This document shows positions 60,871 to 64,000 of a stretch of 64,000 bases of DNA, in pieces (position 1 is the stretch's first letter; every line of letters begins with the position of its first letter). The notes beneath the pieces were generated by a model. The model was not told the DNA's origin and ran no database searches. It was given only the letters and a program-made list of their open reading frames with translations. The stretch covers positions 1-64,000 of the forward strand of contig JAFIGU010000107.1 in NCBI GenBank assembly GCA_017849555.1, read 5' to 3'. The stretch comes from Sphingomonas sp. Lineage in GTDB: Bacteria; Pseudomonadota; Alphaproteobacteria; Sphingomonadales; Sphingomonadaceae. A program made the translations under genes and the position numbers.

Positions 60871-62100
60871 GTGCCATCATCAGATTCTTCGTCGCACATC
60901 GCGATCAACCGGCCGCTCGTCGTCATTTATGCCGCGATCGGGCTCGACGCGGTCGGCATCGGGCTGATCTTCCCGATCCTGCCGCGGCTGATCGCGGAGG
61001 TAACGCATGCCCACAATATCGCTTCCTATATCGGCATCCTGACCGCGCTCTATGCAGCGATGCAATTCGCCTTCGCGCCGGTGCTCGGCGCGTTGAGCGA
61101 CCGGCTGGGCCGCCGACCGATCCTGCTGATCTCGCTCGGCGGCGCGGCGATCAATTATGTGCTGATGGCGCTCGCCCCGTCGCTGGGGCTGCTGATCATC
61201 GGCCGGGCGATCGCCGGGCTGACGAGCGCCAATATCTCGGTCGCCACGGCGTATATCACCGATATCTCGCCGGAAAATGTGAGAGCGAAAAGGTTCGGCC
61301 TGTTCAACGCGATGTTCGGCATCGGCTTCATCCTCGGCCCGGTGCTCGGCGGCGCGCTCGGCGATTATTGGCTGCGGCTGCCGTTCCTCGCTGCGGCCGC
61401 GCTCAACGCCGGCAATCTGCTGCTGGCGCTGTTCGTCCTGCCCGAATCGCGCATTCCGTCGCGCGAGAAGATCGACCTCGCCGCGCTCAACCCCTTGCGC
61501 CCGTTGCGCTGGGCCTTGTCGATGAAGGCGCTGCTCCCCACCGTCGCGACCTTCTTCGTGCTGAGCGCGACGGGCGAGGTCTATGGCACCTGCTGGGCCT
61601 TGTGGGGCAATGACGCGTTCGGCTGGAACGGCATGTGGATCGGCCTGTCGCTCGGCGCATTCGGCGTGTGCCAGACGCTCGCGCAGGCGTTTCTGCCTGG
61701 CCCCGCGGTACGGCTGCTCGGCGAGCGCGGGGCGGTGCTCGCCGGGATCGCCAGCGCCTGCCTCGCGCTGGTGGCGATGGCGTTCATCACGCACGGCTGG
61801 ATGGTCTTCGCGATCATGCCGATCGTCGCGCTCTCCGGCATTGGATCGCCGGCGCTGCAGTCGCTCGCCACCCGGCTCGTCGACGAAGGCAGGCAAGGCC
61901 AGTTCCAGGGGGTACTCGCATCGGCGATGAGCCTTGCGTCGATCATCGCGCCGCTCGGGTTCTCGAGCTTCTATTTCGTCGTTCGCGCGCAATGGCCGGG
62001 GGCGATCTGGCTGTCGGCGCTGGCGGTCAACGCGATCGCGATACCCCTCGTCCTGCGGCTGCGGTTCCAATCGCCGCCAACTGCCGCAGCGGCATTGTGA
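60871..62100 (+). CDS. MFS drug-efflux transporter, Tet/DHA1-like
   Basis: A 409-residue, 12-helix transporter of the DHA1 class resembling tetracycline efflux pumps: GLDAVGIGLIFPILPRLI in helix 1, GALSDRLGRRPILL in the loop after helix 2, and GLFNAMFGIGFILGPVLGG in helix 5 (the antiporter motif C). CAGGAG ends 7 bp before a GTG at 60871, so that is preferred over the TTG at 60865, which sits one base after the same motif. Drug specificity cannot be inferred. A hairpin-rich stretch lies upstream, which may attenuate expression. A long hairpin follows the stop. Confidence 0.9.
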   Translation: MPSSDSSSHIAINRPLVVIYAAIGLDAVGIGLIFPILPRLIAEVTHAHNIASYIGILTALYAAMQFAFAPVLGALSDRLGRRPILLISLGGAAINYVLMALAPSLGLLIIGRAIAGLTSANISVATAYITDISPENVRAKRFGLFNAMFGIGFILGPVLGGALGDYWLRLPFLAAAALNAGNLLLALFVLPESRIPSREKIDLAALNPLRPLRWALSMKALLPTVATFFVLSATGEVYGTCWALWGNDAFGWNGMWIGLSLGAFGVCQTLAQAFLPGPAVRLLGERGAVLAGIASACLALVAMAFITHGWMVFAIMPIVALSGIGSPALQSLATRLVDEGRQGQFQGVLASAMSLASIIAPLGFSSFYFVVRAQWPGAIWLSALAVNAIAIPLVLRLRFQSPPTAAAAL

Positions 62101-62105
62101 CGCGG

Positions 62106-62143
62106 CGCGATCCGCAGGTTCGAATGTGAACCTGCGGATCGCG
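62106..62143. terminator. Long perfect hairpin between convergent efflux and GST genes
   Basis: The arm 62106-62121 is exactly inverted at 62128-62143: a 16-bp stem beginning CGCGATCC with a 6-base loop GAATGT. It lies between two convergent stops, so it should stop transcription both ways. Confidence 0.75.
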
Positions 62144-62150
62144 GCCTGCG

Positions 62151-62762
62151 TCAGGCGGCGGCCTGAAGCCCGGAGCGGTCGTCGAGCGCCACGCCGCGGA
62201 TCGCGGCCGGGCGGGTCCGGCAGCGTTCGATATAAGCGTCGATCGTCTCGTCGGCGGGAAATGCATGCCGGCCGAAGGCAAGCGCGCTGCTGATCAGGAA
62301 ATCGGCGCCGGTGAAACGGTTGCCCATCACATAGGGGCCGCGCGCCAGCGCCGTGCGCAGCCGCTGGACCACCGCATCATGCCCGCGCTGCTTCATCGGC
62401 GCCCCGGCGAGCTCGCCGGCTAGTCCGGCGAACAGCGCCGGCTCCAGCTCGGCGACATACCAGGCCGTCCAGGTGAGATAATCCCCGCGGCGCGGATCGC
62501 CTTGCACCGGTGCAAGCCCGGCCTCGGGAAAGGCATCGAGCAGATAGAGAACGATCGCGAGCGATTCCGCCACCACCACGCCGTCATGGTCGATCGCGGG
62601 CACCTTCTTGTCGGGATGCGGATTGGCCGCATCGCCGCTGCCCTCGCCGGTCATCGGGCGGAAGATCGACACCGGGCGGATTTCGTAGGGAACGCCCAAT
62701 TCCTCGAGCAGCCAGATCATGCGCGACGAACGCGTTTGCGGGGCGTGGTACAATGTGATCAT
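62151..62762 (-). CDS. Glutathione S-transferase
   Basis: A 203-residue GST. The N-terminal thioredoxin-like domain has LYHAPQTRSSRMIWLLEELG (Ser/Thr region for glutathione activation), then KKVPAIDHDG and the glutathione-binding ES in VVAESLAIVLYL. The C-terminal helical domain has GPYVMGNRFTGADFLISSAL with the N-capping aspartate. It would conjugate or reduce electrophiles. It is divergent from a YafY/WYL regulator, with a palindrome between them. Confidence 0.92.
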   Translation of the reverse strand: MITLYHAPQTRSSRMIWLLEELGVPYEIRPVSIFRPMTGEGSGDAANPHPDKKVPAIDHDGVVVAESLAIVLYLLDAFPEAGLAPVQGDPRRGDYLTWTAWYVAELEPALFAGLAGELAGAPMKQRGHDAVVQRLRTALARGPYVMGNRFTGADFLISSALAFGRHAFPADETIDAYIERCRTRPAAIRGVALDDRSGLQAAA

Positions 62763-62837
62763 CTGTCGTCTCCTCGAACGGCGAACAAGCGGCGCAGCGG
62801 CGCAGCGCTACCGCGTGATTTGGCTTGTACGACCGCA

Positions 62838-62861
62838 CTGCTGACAGCATTATGTCAGCAG
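62838..62861. promoter_or_regulatory. Perfect palindrome at the ribosome binding site of the WYL regulator
   Basis: CTGCTGACA and TGTCAGCAG are perfect 9-bp inverted arms around GCATTA. The right arm merges into the AGGAG of the regulator gene, 12 bp before its ATG, so binding would block its own expression. The divergent GST start is 76 bp away and could be co-regulated. Confidence 0.6.
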
Positions 62862-62872
62862 GAGATTGAGCG

Positions 62873-63577
62873 ATGCGCCGCGCCGACCGATTGTTCCAGA
62901 TCATCCAGATCCTGCGCCGTTCGACCCGCCCGGTGACCGCGGGCGAGATCGCGCGCGAGCTCGAAGTGTCGCAACGCACCGTCTATCGCGACGTCGCCGA
63001 TCTGATCGCGCAGCGCGTCCCGATCCAGGGCGAGGCCGGCTTTGGCTATATCCTCGACGACGCCTTCGACATGCCCCCGCTGATGCTGACCCCGGACGAG
63101 ATCGAGGCGGCGGTGCTCGGCGCGCAATGGGTCGCCGGGCGCGGCGATCCGGTGCTGGCGAATGCCGCGCGCGACCTGATCGCCAAGATCACCAGCGTCG
63201 TCCCCGAACGGTTGCGGCCATTCATCGCCGACCCCGCGATCGCGGCGCGGCCGTCGCGCACGCCGGTGCCCGACGGCATCGATCTGGCGCGCACCCGCGA
63301 ATGGATCCGCGAGGGCCGCAAGATCCGCATCGACTATCGCGACGAGCGCGGCGACCACAGCCTGCGCGTGATATGGCCGGTCATCGTCGGTTTCTTCGAC
63401 GAGAAACGGATGCTCGCCGCGTGGTGCGAATTGCGCCAGGACTTCCGGCATTTCCGCGCCGATCGCGTGATCACCGCCGAATTCCTCGACCAGCGCTTCG
63501 ACAGCCGCCCCGCGACGCTGCGCCAGCGCTGGAAACGCCATCTAGCCGAAAAGCACGCCGCGCACGCCACCGCTTGA
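62873..63577 (+). CDS. YafY-family HTH/WYL transcriptional regulator
   Basis: A 234-residue regulator. The N-terminal HTH (RLFQIIQILRRSTRPVTAGEIARELEVSQRTVYRDVADL) is the DeoR-like HTH_11 type; the WYL domain follows from about residue 140 (KIRIDYRDERGDHSLRVIWPVIVGFFDEKRMLAAWCELRQDFRHF). WYL domains bind small ligands or nucleic acid. YafY proteins are often beside glyoxalase- or GST-like genes, as here. A perfect palindrome overlapping its ribosome binding site suggests autoregulation. Confidence 0.92.
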   Translation: MRRADRLFQIIQILRRSTRPVTAGEIARELEVSQRTVYRDVADLIAQRVPIQGEAGFGYILDDAFDMPPLMLTPDEIEAAVLGAQWVAGRGDPVLANAARDLIAKITSVVPERLRPFIADPAIAARPSRTPVPDGIDLARTREWIREGRKIRIDYRDERGDHSLRVIWPVIVGFFDEKRMLAAWCELRQDFRHFRADRVITAEFLDQRFDSRPATLRQRWKRHLAEKHAAHATA

Positions 63578-63655
63578 GGTCCGGCCGCGATCGAGCAGCG
63601 CCAGCGTCATCCTATTGGTCCAGCCGAACCGGCTCATCGCCCGCGCGACCTGATC

Positions 63656-64000
63656 TTACCCGACCGCGGCGTCGAGCCCGTCGAGCTCACGCACCACGTC
63701 CGGCGACAGGACGAGATCGGCCGCGGCGAGATTTTCGCGGAGATGGCCGACCGACGAGGTGCCGGGGATCAGCAGGATATTGGGCGCGCGCTGCAACAGC
63801 CACGCCAGCGCGACCTGCATCGGCGTCGCGCCGAGGCGGTCCGCGACATCGGACAGCGTCGACGATTGCAACGGAGTGAAGCCGCCCAGCGGGAAGAAGG
63901 GCACATAAGCGATGCCCTTCGCCCCTAAGGCCGCGATCAGCGGATCGTCGCCGCGCTGGACAAGATTATACTGGTTCTGGACGCAGACCACGGGCGCGAT
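63656..64000 (-). CDS. Aldo/keto reductase, 3' part (cut by window end)
   Basis: The C-terminal 114 residues of an NADP-dependent aldo/keto reductase; the N terminus lies beyond 64000. Visible are VVCVQNQYNLVQR (strand 6 region, with the conserved Q/N for nicotinamide binding), IAYVPFFPLGG, and the cofactor-phosphate loop IPGTSSVGHLRENLAA. The frame runs open to the window edge. It is separated from the convergent YafY-type gene by 78 bp that show nothing distinctive. It may belong to a detoxification group with the GST. Confidence 0.88.
   Translation of the reverse strand: MAPVVCVQNQYNLVQRGDDPLIAALGAKGIAYVPFFPLGGFTPLQSSTLSDVADRLGATPMQVALAWLLQRAPNILLIPGTSSVGHLRENLAAADLVLSPDVVRELDGLDAAVG

Noticed and set aside
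1..64000. Search for CRISPR arrays, rRNA/tRNA genes, insertion sequences, prophage and defence systems.
   Set aside because: No regularly spaced repeats, no rRNA or tRNA-like sequence, and no transposase, integrase, nuclease or toxin-antitoxin gene was recognised by eye. A dedicated tRNA or defence-gene search could still find a small one.

Overview
The window is high-GC alphaproteobacterial DNA. Its make-up points to a sphingomonad (Sphingomonadales): four large TonB-dependent receptors, dense operons with 4-bp stop/start overlaps, AAHS-type MFS carriers, DUF2844/DUF3443 proteins and a palindromic intergenic repeat of a kind I associate with sphingomonads. That assignment is inference from gene content. 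No 16S rRNA, tRNA, CRISPR array, transposase or phage gene was seen.

Region 1 (1-17238) is a catabolic locus for an unidentified carboxylic or hydroxy acid. A first operon encodes a receptor (5' end missing), an AAHS-family carrier, a TfdA/TauD-type 2-oxoglutarate dioxygenase, a D-2-hydroxyacid dehydrogenase and a D-glycerate 3-kinase. A second receptor faces it. Divergent from that receptor runs a second operon: FAD oxidoreductase, IlvD/Edd dehydratase, a second AAHS carrier preceded by a tiny leader ORF, a MarR regulator, and the two split subunits of an aconitase X enzyme (AcnX). A near-palindromic 12-bp motif occurs twice between the divergent units and once before acnX, which suggests a local MarR regulon. 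This is the best candidate here for an undescribed pathway.

Region 2 (17252-25068) looks like a phosphate-scavenging module: a periplasmic phytase-like histidine acid phosphatase, a TonB receptor with a carboxypeptidase-regulatory-like domain, and a response regulator/sensor kinase pair translationally coupled to an alkaline phosphatase.

Region 3 (25107-43311) is a Wzx/Wzy-type exopolysaccharide cluster of two divergent operons around an AT-rich 350-bp control region. The leftward operon has the initiating sugar-phosphate transferase, a beta-propeller lipoprotein, CDP-glucose synthesis (RfbF/RfbG-like), a GT2 transferase with no ordinary start codon, Wza, a GumC/Wzz protein, a methyltransferase and two more glycosyltransferases. 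The rightward operon has a zinc-ribbon protein fused to a tyrosine-kinase-like P-loop domain without Walker A, then Wzy, Wzx, two glycosyltransferases and UDP-xylose synthase.

Region 4 (43377-50046) holds separate genes: RlpA, an exported amidohydrolase, a Tat-exported metallo-beta-lactamase-fold enzyme, a PaaX-type regulator divergent from a fatty acid desaturase, and two small secreted proteins.

Region 5 (50152-57346) is a leftward choline/betaine-type operon: receptor, aldehyde dehydrogenase, GMC oxidoreductase and APC permease.

Region 6 (57618-64000) contains a secretory lipase-like hydrolase, DUF2844 and DUF3443 proteins (the latter with pepsin-like paired DTG/DSG motifs), an MFS efflux pump behind a hairpin-rich leader, a glutathione S-transferase, a divergent YafY/WYL regulator with a palindrome at its ribosome binding site, and a truncated aldo/keto reductase.
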